A DNA stretch of 64,000 nucleotides, taken from Massilia niastensis DSM 21313. GTDB lineage: Bacteria; Pseudomonadota; Gammaproteobacteria; Burkholderiales; Burkholderiaceae_D. Under the pieces are notes generated by a model. It was not told the origin of the DNA and made no database searches. It saw nothing but the letters and a program-made list of their open reading frames with translations. The position numbers were made by a program, and so were the translations under genes. The stretch is from contig NZ_KB908085.1 of assembly GCF_000382345.1 (NCBI RefSeq), positions 62,001 through 126,000 on the forward strand. The letters are read 5' to 3'. Shown here one piece after another: positions 45,293-53,419 of this stretch. Within the stretch, counting starts at the first letter, position 1. Each line of letters begins with the position of its first letter.

Positions 45293-45655
45293 TCAGTTGC
45301 CGCTGCCGCCGATGCCGGTGAGTTCCGGGGTTCGCAGGCGCAGCACGGATTTGTGGCCCAGGCCGTTGGCGGCCAGGCTGGCGTCGAGGTCGGGCATGAA
45401 GGGTTCGCCGGAGCGCAGCCAGCTGGCCGTGTTCCAGTCGATGGAGGCGCCTTCGGGGTGCGCCGCCAGCAGCGGCTGCAGCACCTCGCTCACCAGCGCC
45501 CTGAACGGCATGGCGGGCGGCAGGGGCAGGGTGAACGGGCTGCAGAACAGCATGTGGCGGTCCCACCCGAAGTACACGAGCTGGTTGCCGTGGAAGTTCT
45601 CGACGCGGTCGCGGACTTCGCCCTGGTAGTCGGGTGCTAATGCGATCACTGGCAT
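45293..45655 (-). CDS. dmpO: Phenol hydroxylase subunit P4
   Basis: 120 residues, as for DmpO (119). VENFHGNQLVYFGWDRHMLFC and PLPPAMPFRALVSEVL match the gamma-type small subunit of multicomponent phenol hydroxylases. It is part of the hydroxylase complex with the N and L chains. The distance to dmpN is about 21 bp and to dmpP 11 bp, one operon. Confidence 0.94.
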   Translation of the reverse strand: MPVIALAPDYQGEVRDRVENFHGNQLVYFGWDRHMLFCSPFTLPLPPAMPFRALVSEVLQPLLAAHPEGASIDWNTASWLRSGEPFMPDLDASLAANGLGHKSVLRLRTPELTGIGGSGN

Positions 45656-45676
45656 GATGGTCTCCTCGCGTGCCGC

Positions 45677-47236
45677 TCAGGCGGCGCTGTCGTTGTTGTT
45701 GGTGTTGGCGGTCCAGCGCTCCCAGTTGGCGCGGTCCGCGGATTCGGCGTAGTCGCCGGCGTCTTCGGGTTTCAGGTGGTACCAGTCCAGCACCTCCGGC
45801 AGCGTCGGGCCGCCGCAATTGCCCTGGAAGATCTGGTGCACCGGCAGCCAGGCCTGCACGTACTTCTCCGGCTCGTCCTTGAAGATGTCGCAGCAGCCGT
45901 CCGAGCAGAAGTGGTAGCTGTCGCCCTTGTGCTTCGCTTCGCGGTAGCAGATCTGCGTCGGGTCGCCCGGCTCGGGGAAGGCCATCGGGATCTGGCACAC
46001 CTGGCACAGCATCGGCAGGCCAGGATTGGACCAGCGCTTGCCGGCCTTCTGCTGTTCCTGCCAGTAGCGCAGGCGCGGCAGGTAATGCTGTTCGAAGCTG
46101 TCCGGATACTGTTCCTTCAGCCATGCCAGCTCGCTTTCCTCCGGCACCCAGGTGTGGAAGGCGGCGGCGTGGTTGAAGTTGTAGAAGATCGACCAGGCGA
46201 TGTGCGACAGGTGGTCCTTTTCCTGCGCGGCCTGCTCGTGGTACTTGGGCATGCGTATTCCGTAGCGGGCCAGGTCCGCGAACAGGGCGCCGCCATTCTG
46301 CTCGAAGTAGATCTCCCAGGCTTCCTTCCAGCTCATCACGCGCTTCGGCAGCATGTAGTCCATCATCATCGACACCAGGGTGAGCAGGCGGTAGCCGCGC
46401 CAGAACCACTTGTCCACCCACTTCTGGATGATCGGCAGGTTGGCCGGATCCTGCTCCAGCATGAACTTCACGACTTCCAGGCCGAGCGTCATGTGGCGCG
46501 ATTCGTCGGACTGGGCGGAGAAGCCGAAGGTGACGGTGGCCATGTCGCCGTTGTAGGCCGCGCCGGACATGAAGGGCATGAACAGCAGGTTGGTCAGCAC
46601 GTATTCGAACGAGAACGAGATCGAGGTGATGAACTCGAACGGGCCGGCCGTCATCGCGTCCTCGAAGTAGGACTTGGGCACCGACAGGTACCACAGGCGG
46701 TCGTGCATGTGGCGCCAGTCCGCGAAGCCGTTGAAGAACTTGTTGTACTGGCTGATGGTGTGGACCTGGGTCTGGCAGTGGCGCAGTTCGTCCACCGACT
46801 GCATCTGGCAGGCCACGCGGGCGCCCGCGCCGCGCAGGTTGCGGCCGGCCATGGCGAAGCCGCGGTGGGCGGCGTATTCCAGCGGCGAGACCCCGGTCAG
46901 GAACAGCTTGAGCGCGTTCACATAGCGCGCGTCCGTGACGTTCAGCTGGCCGTTGTTCTGCTGGAAGGCGTCGATGATGGCGTACAGCTTGCGCTCTTTC
47001 TCGGACTGGAATTTCCAGTAGGCGTCCATGGTCATGCGGAAGGGATCCTCCCAGCCGTCCCAGTTGTGGATGACGATGCCTTCGAATGTATCGTGCGGGA
47101 AGACGGCGTCCATCGCCTGGTAGCTGGTGTCCCAGCCCAGGTCGCGGGTCAGCAGGGCGTACTTGTCCTTCAAGGACATCTTGGCCGCCGGCTTGGCGGT
47201 CGCCTGGTCCGGCGCTGCCTTGGTTACGGTGTTCAT
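45677..47236 (-). CDS. dmpN: Phenol hydroxylase large (alpha) subunit P3
   Basis: 519 residues, close to DmpN (517). The di-iron ligands are all visible: Glu120, Glu150 and His153 (SVDELRH), Glu211, Glu245 and His248 (SDESRH). It hydroxylates phenol to catechol with O2 and electrons from dmpP. A CFC-type cysteine group near the C-terminus (LPMLCQVCQ, HFCSDGCCDIF) is the YHS-like region common in these subunits. It lies between the effector dmpM and the small subunit dmpO in the usual order. Confidence 0.97.
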   Translation of the reverse strand: MNTVTKAAPDQATAKPAAKMSLKDKYALLTRDLGWDTSYQAMDAVFPHDTFEGIVIHNWDGWEDPFRMTMDAYWKFQSEKERKLYAIIDAFQQNNGQLNVTDARYVNALKLFLTGVSPLEYAAHRGFAMAGRNLRGAGARVACQMQSVDELRHCQTQVHTISQYNKFFNGFADWRHMHDRLWYLSVPKSYFEDAMTAGPFEFITSISFSFEYVLTNLLFMPFMSGAAYNGDMATVTFGFSAQSDESRHMTLGLEVVKFMLEQDPANLPIIQKWVDKWFWRGYRLLTLVSMMMDYMLPKRVMSWKEAWEIYFEQNGGALFADLARYGIRMPKYHEQAAQEKDHLSHIAWSIFYNFNHAAAFHTWVPEESELAWLKEQYPDSFEQHYLPRLRYWQEQQKAGKRWSNPGLPMLCQVCQIPMAFPEPGDPTQICYREAKHKGDSYHFCSDGCCDIFKDEPEKYVQAWLPVHQIFQGNCGGPTLPEVLDWYHLKPEDAGDYAESADRANWERWTANTNNNDSAA

Positions 47237-47257
47237 TGCTTGTCTCCTTTGTTGTAT

Positions 47258-47530
47258 TCAGCGCCAGGCCAGCACGAACTGGTCTTCGGTTTCGTCGATG
47301 TTGCCGGCCAGTGAGATCAGGCCCAGCTGCAGTTCCTGCATGTCCCAGTTGCGGCCGATCAGGTCTTCGATGGTGGCGCGGTTGATCTCCAGGCGGCCCG
47401 GCGCATCGATCTTCACCATGGCCGGGTAGCGGTGCACGGTGGCGTGCGGGTTGTCGGCCTCGATGGCGTCGATGATGGAACGGGTGTCGTCGTTGGTCTG
47501 CAGGGCGATGAAGACGAGTTGGGTGCTCAC
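47258..47530 (-). CDS. dmpM: Phenol hydroxylase effector/coupling protein P2
   Basis: 90 residues, as for DmpM. It starts at GTG 47530, overlapping the dmpL stop by 4 bp (GTGA), and reads VFIALQTNDDTRSIIDAIEA, then IEDLIGRNWDMQELQLGLIS. It regulates catalysis by binding the hydroxylase and has no cofactor. Confidence 0.95.
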   Translation of the reverse strand: MSTQLVFIALQTNDDTRSIIDAIEADNPHATVHRYPAMVKIDAPGRLEINRATIEDLIGRNWDMQELQLGLISLAGNIDETEDQFVLAWR

Positions 47531-48534
47531 GATGCGGCTCCTTCGCGGGTGAGGCCAAGGGTGGCCAGGCGTTTCTCCAGCGGCGCCGAGACGGCCGCCA
47601 GCACGTCGCCGCCGTCCTCGCCGAACAGGCGGCCGGCGATGGGCGCCAGCGCGCCGGCGAAGCGGTCCAGCCATTCGAAGGCGAAGCGCGAGAGGACGGC
47701 TGCGTTGGCGCTGCTTTCCTGGGCGGCGGTCTTCACCACCGCATCGACCCAGCGGGTGGTCTCCGCGTACCACGCCTGCATGAAGTCGGTGGCCAGGGCG
47801 TAGGAGGGGCCGTGCCGGGTCGCCAGCTGGGTGTCGAGCTTCTGGTAGAACAGCGGGTAGACCAGGGCGTCGAACACCAGGTTCTGCGCGACGAACAGCT
47901 CGAACCAGTCCTGGCGCACCAGCAGGTCTTCCACCGCATGGCGGGTGGGCTGCCATGCCGGGTCCTGCAGCCATGCGGCCTTGGCTGCGTCGACCGCGGG
48001 CTTGCCGCCGATGAGCAGGCCGATGCGGGTGAGGTACTGGGCCAGGGCCAGGCGGTCCATGGTGTGGAACATGGACGCTTCCGTGATGGCGGAGCCGTAG
48101 CCGTAGGCGGTGATGGACGCGTTGTTCATGTTGGCGGCCCACTCGGCATGCCGCAGCACGACCACGGTGGAGGCCAGCAGCTCCCTCACATCGTCGGGCA
48201 GGCTGGCCAGCAGGGCGCGCTGTTCGATGAACTCCAGGTTCCTTTCCATCGATTCCTGCTGGCGCGCGCGGGTGTTCACCCAGGTGCCGTAGTAGAACTG
48301 GCGCGGGTCCTTCAGCGCATACCAGTCCGCCATGACGACCGCGGTGCGGCGCCTGTCGTACAGCTCGTACTGCGGCTGCCACAGCGGGCGGTAATGGAAG
48401 CTGGTTTCAGGCTGCAGGTCGAACATCGCTTCCTGGTAGCGGGTGGCCGGCTTGTCCGCACCCAGCCGGCGGGCGATGTGGGCGAAGGTCTGCCGCACCG
48501 GCTTGATGCTGTCTGTCCGAATGTCGATTTGCAT
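47527..48534 (-). CDS. dmpL: Phenol hydroxylase beta subunit P1
   Basis: 335 residues, DmpL-sized (331). It starts MQIDIRTDSIKPVRQTFAH and keeps RYQEAMFDLQPETSFHYRPLW and AYGYGSAITEASMFHTMDRL, characteristic of the beta chain that supports the di-iron alpha chain but binds no iron. Start chosen at 48534, the first ATG with the typical N-terminus; the frame is open further upstream but conserved sequence begins here. Confidence 0.95.
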   Translation of the reverse strand: MQIDIRTDSIKPVRQTFAHIARRLGADKPATRYQEAMFDLQPETSFHYRPLWQPQYELYDRRRTAVVMADWYALKDPRQFYYGTWVNTRARQQESMERNLEFIEQRALLASLPDDVRELLASTVVVLRHAEWAANMNNASITAYGYGSAITEASMFHTMDRLALAQYLTRIGLLIGGKPAVDAAKAAWLQDPAWQPTRHAVEDLLVRQDWFELFVAQNLVFDALVYPLFYQKLDTQLATRHGPSYALATDFMQAWYAETTRWVDAVVKTAAQESSANAAVLSRFAFEWLDRFAGALAPIAGRLFGEDGGDVLAAVSAPLEKRLATLGLTREGAAS

Positions 48535-48545
48535 GCTGTTGTCTC

Positions 48546-48809
48546 CTAGGTGTTGTAGTCGCGGGCTGTTTCTGCGCTGCCCGGGACGCTGTCGTGCCAG
48601 TGGCGCCGTTCGTGCTCGAGCTGCGCGGGTGAGGCGTCCGGCAGGACGATGGCGTGCTGCTGGCGCAGGAAGGCTTCGTATTGCGCCGGACGCATGGTGA
48701 GTTCCACGCACAGGTCCGGGTCGCCGATGGAAAATTCGAACTGCACCCAGCCGGCGTCGCGCGAGGTCACGCGCACGAAGCGGCTGGGTACGTGGGGTGC
48801 TTGATGCAT
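48546..48809 (-). CDS. dmpK: Phenol hydroxylase assembly protein P0
   Basis: 87 residues, first gene of the hydroxylase operon. The body RFVRVTSRDAGWVQFEFSIG and MRPAQYEAFL matches DmpK-type proteins, which help install iron in the hydroxylase. Start MHQAPHVPSR has an ideal GGAGGAGAC site; the earlier frame start is inside the leader. The sigma-54 promoter lies 40 to 54 bp upstream. Confidence 0.92.
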   Translation of the reverse strand: MHQAPHVPSRFVRVTSRDAGWVQFEFSIGDPDLCVELTMRPAQYEAFLRQQHAIVLPDASPAQLEHERRHWHDSVPGSAETARDYNT

Positions 48810-48848
48810 GTCTCCTCCTGTTTTTTCTGGTGCCGCCACAGCTGTTTA

Positions 48849-48863
48849 GCAATGCGCGTGCCA
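48849..48863 (-). promoter_or_regulatory. Sigma-54 promoter of the dmp operon
   Basis: Minus strand reads TGGCACGCGCATTGC, an exact TGGCAC-N5-TTGC -24/-12 element. Transcription would start near 48838 and give a short leader to dmpK. Directly upstream (about 48867-48879) the minus strand has ATTCAA-N4-TTA, one mismatch from the IHF consensus, as expected for a sigma-54 promoter that needs DNA bending. Coordinates are those of the -24 to -12 core. Confidence 0.93.
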
Positions 48864-48929
48864 GGGAGGTAAGTCCTTGAATTTACAAGTGAAGCAGCGC
48901 CAGACCCCGGCTTGGGACAGCGCGCGGGT

Positions 48930-48943
48930 TCATGATTTCATGA
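48930..48943. promoter_or_regulatory. Candidate activator site for the dmp promoter
   Basis: TCATGATTTCATGA is a 14-bp dyad about 75 bp upstream of the -24 element. It differs at three positions from each of the two sites before the phenol-channel promoter at 51094-51129 and resembles the XylR/DmpR upstream activator pattern. Binding by the DmpR-type regulator is inferred. Confidence 0.55.
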
Positions 48944-49006
48944 GGTGCCGAGGCGGGGCCTTCAGCAAATGCGCAGGCAGGGGCGACGCCGGGCGCGGAA
49001 GAGCGA

Positions 49007-49237
49007 CATTCAGGGTCAGGTCTGTCATTCGGACACCGATCGAGCACCTTTGCTCTATCTCAAAATGCTGAGTTTTTTATCCAAAACTCGTCAATGCTCG
49101 GCTCACAGTTGTCACCGGAACCTGCGCATCACGGACAATGTCGGAAAGACGAAAAAGGTCTCAACATGCTTAGAACCGTTCTGAGATTTCGCAAGGCTTG
49201 TGCGTCCATGTCCGAATGACAGATCTGACCCCGAATG
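49007..49237 (+). repeat. MITE-like element, copy 2 (231 bp)
   Basis: Same length and orientation as the copy at 23913-24143, with about 89 % identity by hand. Its left terminal repeat is identical to that of copy 1; the right end has two changes (27 of 29 paired). It fills most of the 499-bp gap between dmpK and the regulator gene, 144 bp from the -24 box. The imperfect direct repeat GGCGGGGCCTTC(AGC)AAATGCGC flanks it (48952-48974 and 49244-49263). No transposase or usable gene lies inside. Confidence 0.88.
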
Positions 49238-49308
49238 CCCTGGGGCGGGGCCTTCAAATGCGCGGGAGGGAAGAAAAACGCCCGGGGTGATGCCGGGCGG
49301 GCGGGGGC

Positions 49309-51048
49309 TTATTTGAGGCCGTTGAGCTTGTCCAGCCGATAGGCCAGTTGCGGACGCGTGATGCCGAGCAGGCGGGCGGCGTGGGTGATGTTGCCGTCGG
49401 CCTTGGCCATGGCGGTGCGGATCAGGCGCGCTTCGAGGCGGTTCAGGCTGAAGTCCTCGCCGAGCAGCCGTTCGCACAGTTCGTCGGGGCCGGCCTTCGC
49501 GGCAGGGGCGGGCGGCGCCTGCAGGCGGCCGGAAGGGGCGACGGCTTTCATGCCGCCGGGTTCGGCCAGCGCGGGGAACAGCACGTGCACGTCGATCATC
49601 TGGTTGCTGTCGGTGAGGATGACGCCGCGCTCGATCATGTTCTCCAGTTCGCGGATGTTGCCCGGCCACTGGTAGTGCATCAGCGCCTGCATGGTCTTGT
49701 CCGAGACGCCCAGCGTGCGCTTGTTGTACATGGTGTTGTACTTGCTGATGAAGTGCTCCGTCAGCAGGGCGATATCATCGGTGCGCTCGCGCAGGGGCGG
49801 TATGTGGACCGGGTAGACGTTCAGGCGGTAGTACAGGTCGGCCCTGAACTTCCCCTTCGCCACGGCCTCTTTCAGGTCCTCGTTGGTGGCGGCCACGATG
49901 CGCACGTCGATCCTGTGGCTGTGCGTGCCGCCCACCCGTTCCAGTTCCCCTTCCTGCAGCACGCGCAGCAGCGAGGCCTGGGCGCGCGGGGACAGTTCGA
50001 CCACTTCGTCGAGGAAGATGGTGCCCCGGTCGGCCCGCTCGAACTTGCCGGGGCGGCTGACCGCGGCGCCGGTATACGCGCCTTTCTCCACCCCGAACAG
50101 TTCCGCCTCGATCAGGTCCGGCGGGATGCAGGCGCAGTTGATCGCCACGAAGGGCTGGCCCGCGCGCGGCGAGGCGGCGTGCAGGCCGCGTGCGAACACT
50201 TCCTTGCCCACGCCGGTCTCGCCCAGCAGCAGCACATTGGCGCGGCTGGCGGCCGCGCGGCGTATCAGCTGGCTGGCTTCCCTGAAGGCGCGCGAGCGCC
50301 CGACGGAATTGGCCAGGGTGTCCTGCTTGCCGGCCCGGATGGTCTCCTGCAGTTCGCTTACCTGGCTTTGCAGGGCGAACAGCTCTTCGGCGATGGAATT
50401 GCGCAGCAGTAGCTGCTCCGTCTCGGCGTGGTCTTCCCATTCCTCGGCGGGCTTGCCGACGATTTCGCAGTGCGCGCTGCCGCAGCCGGCGCAGGCGACT
50501 TCCTTGTAGATGATGGGGCGGCCCATGAAGTAGGTGGTGTAGCCGCTGGCGTAGCCCAGCTGGCTCCAGCATACCGGATCCTTGCTGATGTCGTGATGCT
50601 GGAGGTAGACCTGGGCCTCGAAGGAATTGCGCCATTCGAAGCGGCCGAAGAAGCTTCCCTTGTCCAGGTCGAAATCCAGCTCCAGCGGAATGACGTGCAC
50701 CAGCCCGCGTATGCTGTGCAGCTGCGGGCCCACCATGAAGGCCTCCTCGGTCGGCAGGTCGGGGCGCAGCTTGCGCGCGAGCTCCGCGTCGCGCAGGCCG
50801 GACTGGTACCCGAAGCGCATCAGCAGCGCGCGGGCGCGCTGGATGCCGATGCTCTCCACCAGTTCATCGCGCAGCAGGCCCCAGGCGGCGGCCTGGTTGA
50901 GCATCACGCGCTGCTCGTGCAGCCAGATCGTGCCCTGGTCGGGATCGAAACGGATCTGCGCCAGCAGATCCTCGTTGGATGGTAACTGCGGGGTCTCCAC
51001 TGCAACGACTCCAGTTGGTTTATCAATCTTGTCGGGCAATGGTGCCAC
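49309..51048 (-). CDS. dmpR: DmpR/MopR-type sigma-54 activator of phenol catabolism
   Basis: 579 residues. The N-terminal sensor (XylR_N plus V4R) has the zinc site Cys160, Glu183, Cys186 and Cys194 that shapes the phenol pocket in MopR. A short linker leads to the AAA+ domain with Walker A GETGVGKE (276-283), a GAYTGA sigma-54 contact loop (323-328; most relatives have GAFTGA) and FLDEV. The C-terminus is a Fis-type helix-turn-helix (ITHAARLLGITRPQLAYRL). Start is GTG at 51048. Phenols should relieve self-repression and drive both flanking sigma-54 promoters. Exact ring preference is unknown. Confidence 0.94.
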   Translation of the reverse strand: MAPLPDKIDKPTGVVAVETPQLPSNEDLLAQIRFDPDQGTIWLHEQRVMLNQAAAWGLLRDELVESIGIQRARALLMRFGYQSGLRDAELARKLRPDLPTEEAFMVGPQLHSIRGLVHVIPLELDFDLDKGSFFGRFEWRNSFEAQVYLQHHDISKDPVCWSQLGYASGYTTYFMGRPIIYKEVACAGCGSAHCEIVGKPAEEWEDHAETEQLLLRNSIAEELFALQSQVSELQETIRAGKQDTLANSVGRSRAFREASQLIRRAAASRANVLLLGETGVGKEVFARGLHAASPRAGQPFVAINCACIPPDLIEAELFGVEKGAYTGAAVSRPGKFERADRGTIFLDEVVELSPRAQASLLRVLQEGELERVGGTHSHRIDVRIVAATNEDLKEAVAKGKFRADLYYRLNVYPVHIPPLRERTDDIALLTEHFISKYNTMYNKRTLGVSDKTMQALMHYQWPGNIRELENMIERGVILTDSNQMIDVHVLFPALAEPGGMKAVAPSGRLQAPPAPAAKAGPDELCERLLGEDFSLNRLEARLIRTAMAKADGNITHAARLLGITRPQLAYRLDKLNGLK

Positions 51049-51093
51049 AGTTGCAGCGCCTCGTCAGCGGGCATTTTTTCGGCCCCCGGCGCC

Positions 51094-51129
51094 TGATCAT
51101 TTGATGAAGCCAGCCTCACCAAATGATGA
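51094..51129. promoter_or_regulatory. Two candidate DmpR activator sites before the phenol-channel gene
   Basis: TGATCATTTGATGA at 51094-51107 and, on the opposite strand, TCATCATTTGGTGA at 51116-51129 match at 12 of 14 positions. They lie 22 bp apart, about two helical turns, and 51-73 bp before the -24 element. Both resemble the XylR/DmpR upstream activator sequence TTGATCAATTGATCAA. Binding is inferred. Confidence 0.6.
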
Positions 51130-51171
51130 AGTGCCGGGCCGGGAACCGCGCCTATCCGCCCTGCGCAGGCA

Positions 51172-51186
51172 TGGCACGGTCGTTGC
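51172..51186 (+). promoter_or_regulatory. Sigma-54 promoter of the phenol outer-membrane channel
   Basis: TGGCACGGTCGTTGC is an exact TGGCAC-N5-TTGC element on the plus strand, 41 bp before the ATG at 51228, reading away from the regulator gene. It places the channel under the same sigma-54 activator as the dmp operon. Confidence 0.92.
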
Positions 51187-51227
51187 GTACTCGTTTGCCG
51201 CCATGACAACACAACAGAGGAGACGAC

Positions 51228-52106
51228 ATGCAACGAACAACCATGATTGCACCCGCACTGATGCTGGCTTGCGGCGCTGCCTGCGCCACGGAAGGCGCCG
51301 GCCTGGGGGTGTATCCCGACGGCCTGGAGAACTTCATGTCCGGCGCCCTGCCGCCGCCGGGCCTGTACGGCATCGCCTACGGCGGCCACCTGCGCTACGA
51401 CTCGGTGCGCGACGGGGAAGGGAAGCGGGTGGACGTTCCCAACTTCGGGGTCCGGGTGGGCGTGGTCGCGCCGCGGCTGGTATGGGTGACCGGGCGCACC
51501 TTGCTGGGCGGGCAGTTGGCCTTCCATGCGGTGGCGCCGCTGCTGGACGTGGATGTGCGCGCCGGCGCCGGGCGCTGGAAGAGCAGCGGGCTGGGGGACA
51601 TGACCTTCGGCGCGGCGCTCGGCTATCACGCCTCGCCCAGCCTGCACTACCTGGTGTCGCTGGATGTGGTGGCGCCCACCGGCCGCTACGCGCGCGACGA
51701 TCCTGCGAGCCTGGGTAAGAATGTGTGGACGGTGCAGCCGGTGCTGGCGCTCAGCTACGTCAAGGCGCGGGGATGGAACCTGGACCTGAAGGCCATGGTC
51801 GACTTCAACCGCAGCAACCGCGATACCGGTACCCGTTCGGGCCGCGCGCTGCACGCCGATTATGCGCTGGGCTGGGGCTTCGGGAATGGCTGGGTGGCGG
51901 GGCTGGGCGGGCATGGGTACCGGCAGTTCGGTGACGATACGGGGCCCGGCGCCGCGGGACGGGCGCGCGCCTTTGCGGTGGGGCCGGTGCTGAAGTACGA
52001 CAGCGGCAAGGGATGGTTCCTGACCGCCAAGCTGCAGCGCGAGTTCGGGGTGCGCAACCGGCCGCGCGGGGAGCAGTTCCATGTGAAGGCCGTGCTGCCG
52101 CTGTAG
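51228..52106 (+). CDS. Phenol-type outer-membrane channel (MetA-pathway phenol degradation family)
   Basis: 292 residues. A signal peptide ends around ACATEGAGLGVYPDGLENFM; the rest is a beta-rich barrel with alternating polar/aromatic strands (HYLVSLDVVAPTGRYARDD, NVWTVQPVLALSYVKARGW) and a hydrophobic end (VKAVLPL). It resembles the Phenol_MetA_deg/SphA family, often placed beside aromatic degradation genes and thought to admit aromatics. Its sigma-54 promoter and position by the regulator support uptake of phenols. Confidence 0.85.
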   Translation: MQRTTMIAPALMLACGAACATEGAGLGVYPDGLENFMSGALPPPGLYGIAYGGHLRYDSVRDGEGKRVDVPNFGVRVGVVAPRLVWVTGRTLLGGQLAFHAVAPLLDVDVRAGAGRWKSSGLGDMTFGAALGYHASPSLHYLVSLDVVAPTGRYARDDPASLGKNVWTVQPVLALSYVKARGWNLDLKAMVDFNRSNRDTGTRSGRALHADYALGWGFGNGWVAGLGGHGYRQFGDDTGPGAAGRARAFAVGPVLKYDSGKGWFLTAKLQREFGVRNRPRGEQFHVKAVLPL

Positions 52107-52191
52107 GAGGCGAGAACAGGGACCGCCATGGAAGTTGAGCTTGCGGAGCGACTCGGCTAGGATGGTGGTCCCATATCAGCAGGAAGCACGC

Positions 52192-52788
52192 ATGGAACAG
52201 CAGGGCGCCTCGCACCAGGGCGCGGAGATGGTGGTGTTCGTCGGCGCCGAGTCGACCGGGAAGTCGACCCTGGCGCAGCATCTGGCGCATGAACTGCATG
52301 CCGGGTTCGTGCCCGAGATCGGGCGCTTCATCTGGGAGGAAAAGCAGGGCATCCTGGATGCCGGCGACTATGTCGAGATCTCGGAGCGGCACCGCGAGGC
52401 CGAGGACGCCGCCGTCGCGGAGGCGGAGGGACCGTATGTGTTCGTCGATACCAATGCGCTGACGACCCTGCTGCTCGGGCGCTGCTTCGGCCAGGTGCCG
52501 GAACCGGTCCCGCCGGCGCTGCTGCGCCATGCCGAGGACTGCCGCACGCGCTACCTGCACCATTTCGTCTGCGCCGACGACATCCCCTACGAGGAAGAGC
52601 CGGGCGTGCGCGAGAACGCCGGCTGGCGCTCACGCATCCAGCGGCTGGTGCTGGACGACCTGGCCGCGCGCGGCATCGCCCATACCGTCCTGACGGGCAG
52701 CGTGCAGGAACGCGCGGCGCGCGTCACCCGGGTGCTCGCCGCGCTGCGGGCGGCGCAGCGCGCAAGGTTTATTCCTGCGGCTGCCTGA
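52192..52788 (+). CDS. NadR/Ttd14-like P-loop ATPase
   Basis: 198 residues. Walker A GAESTGKST near residue 18, a GRFIWEEKQ stretch and VFVDTNALTTLLLGR match the AAA_28/NadR ATPase-kinase domain. In NadR this domain phosphorylates ribosylnicotinamide, but the nucleotidyltransferase and helix-turn-helix parts are absent. Start MEQQGASHQG is chosen for its AGGAAG 7 bp ahead. It is convergent with the ChaC-like gene and overlaps its end by 20 bp. The real substrate is unknown. Confidence 0.78.
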   Translation: MEQQGASHQGAEMVVFVGAESTGKSTLAQHLAHELHAGFVPEIGRFIWEEKQGILDAGDYVEISERHREAEDAAVAEAEGPYVFVDTNALTTLLLGRCFGQVPEPVPPALLRHAEDCRTRYLHHFVCADDIPYEEEPGVRENAGWRSRIQRLVLDDLAARGIAHTVLTGSVQERAARVTRVLAALRAAQRARFIPAAA

Positions 52789-53350
52789 TCCCGAAGGTCG
52801 CCAGGTGGCGTTCGATCTCGAACACGTGCGGATCGGGCTTGCCCAGGTCGCGTAGCGCCTTGGCCAGCTCCAGCAGGTATTCGCTGTTCGGGCCACTCGG
52901 ACCGCGCGCGCCCGCGATCTGGCGCGCGATGTCATGCTCGCTCGCCGGTCCGAGATAGGCTTCGTTCTCGTGGGTGGCGATATACACGATTCCCTCGGCG
53001 CTGCCGCCGTCCTCGAAATGCATCTCGGTCGCCAGGCGCAGGTAGCCGTTCTTCTCGCGGTGGTCGAGGTGGGCGAATTCTTCGGGCGTGACGAGGTAGG
53101 CCATGCCGTGGCAGCGGCCGCCGGGCTCCGGCGCCAGGGTCACGACCCGCCCCGGCGCGGTCTCGGTGCCGCGGTGGTCGTGCGAGCCCTGCCAGAAGCG
53201 GCGGGTCCAGCCGCCGATGCACGCCGGGCGGCGCTCGATGAAGGGGAAATCGGCCTTGAAGATCAGCGAACCATAGCCGAACAGCCAGACACTGTCGTGG
53301 TTGTCGAACTTGTCCATGCGCTGGTTGATCGCAATGGTGTTGAGGGACAT
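52769..53350 (-). CDS. ChaC-like gamma-glutamylcyclotransferase
   Basis: 193 residues. FGYGSLIF (about residue 24) is the family signature that binds the gamma-glutamyl group; GTETAPGRVVTLAPEPGGRCHGMAY (position about 65-90) and YLGPASEHDIARQI follow, and a Glu in ATHENEAY is the probable catalytic acid. Such enzymes release 5-oxoproline from glutathione. The GTG 19 codons upstream is less likely than MSLNTIAINQ, because conserved sequence begins here. Its 3' end overlaps the ATPase gene. Confidence 0.88.
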   Translation of the reverse strand: MSLNTIAINQRMDKFDNHDSVWLFGYGSLIFKADFPFIERRPACIGGWTRRFWQGSHDHRGTETAPGRVVTLAPEPGGRCHGMAYLVTPEEFAHLDHREKNGYLRLATEMHFEDGGSAEGIVYIATHENEAYLGPASEHDIARQIAGARGPSGPNSEYLLELAKALRDLGKPDPHVFEIERHLATFGIRQPQE

Positions 53351-53419
53351 CGTGGATTCCGGCAAAAGACGATGCCCTGCATTGTAGCGCGGCCCTGCCG
53401 GCCTCACAGGACGGGCAGG

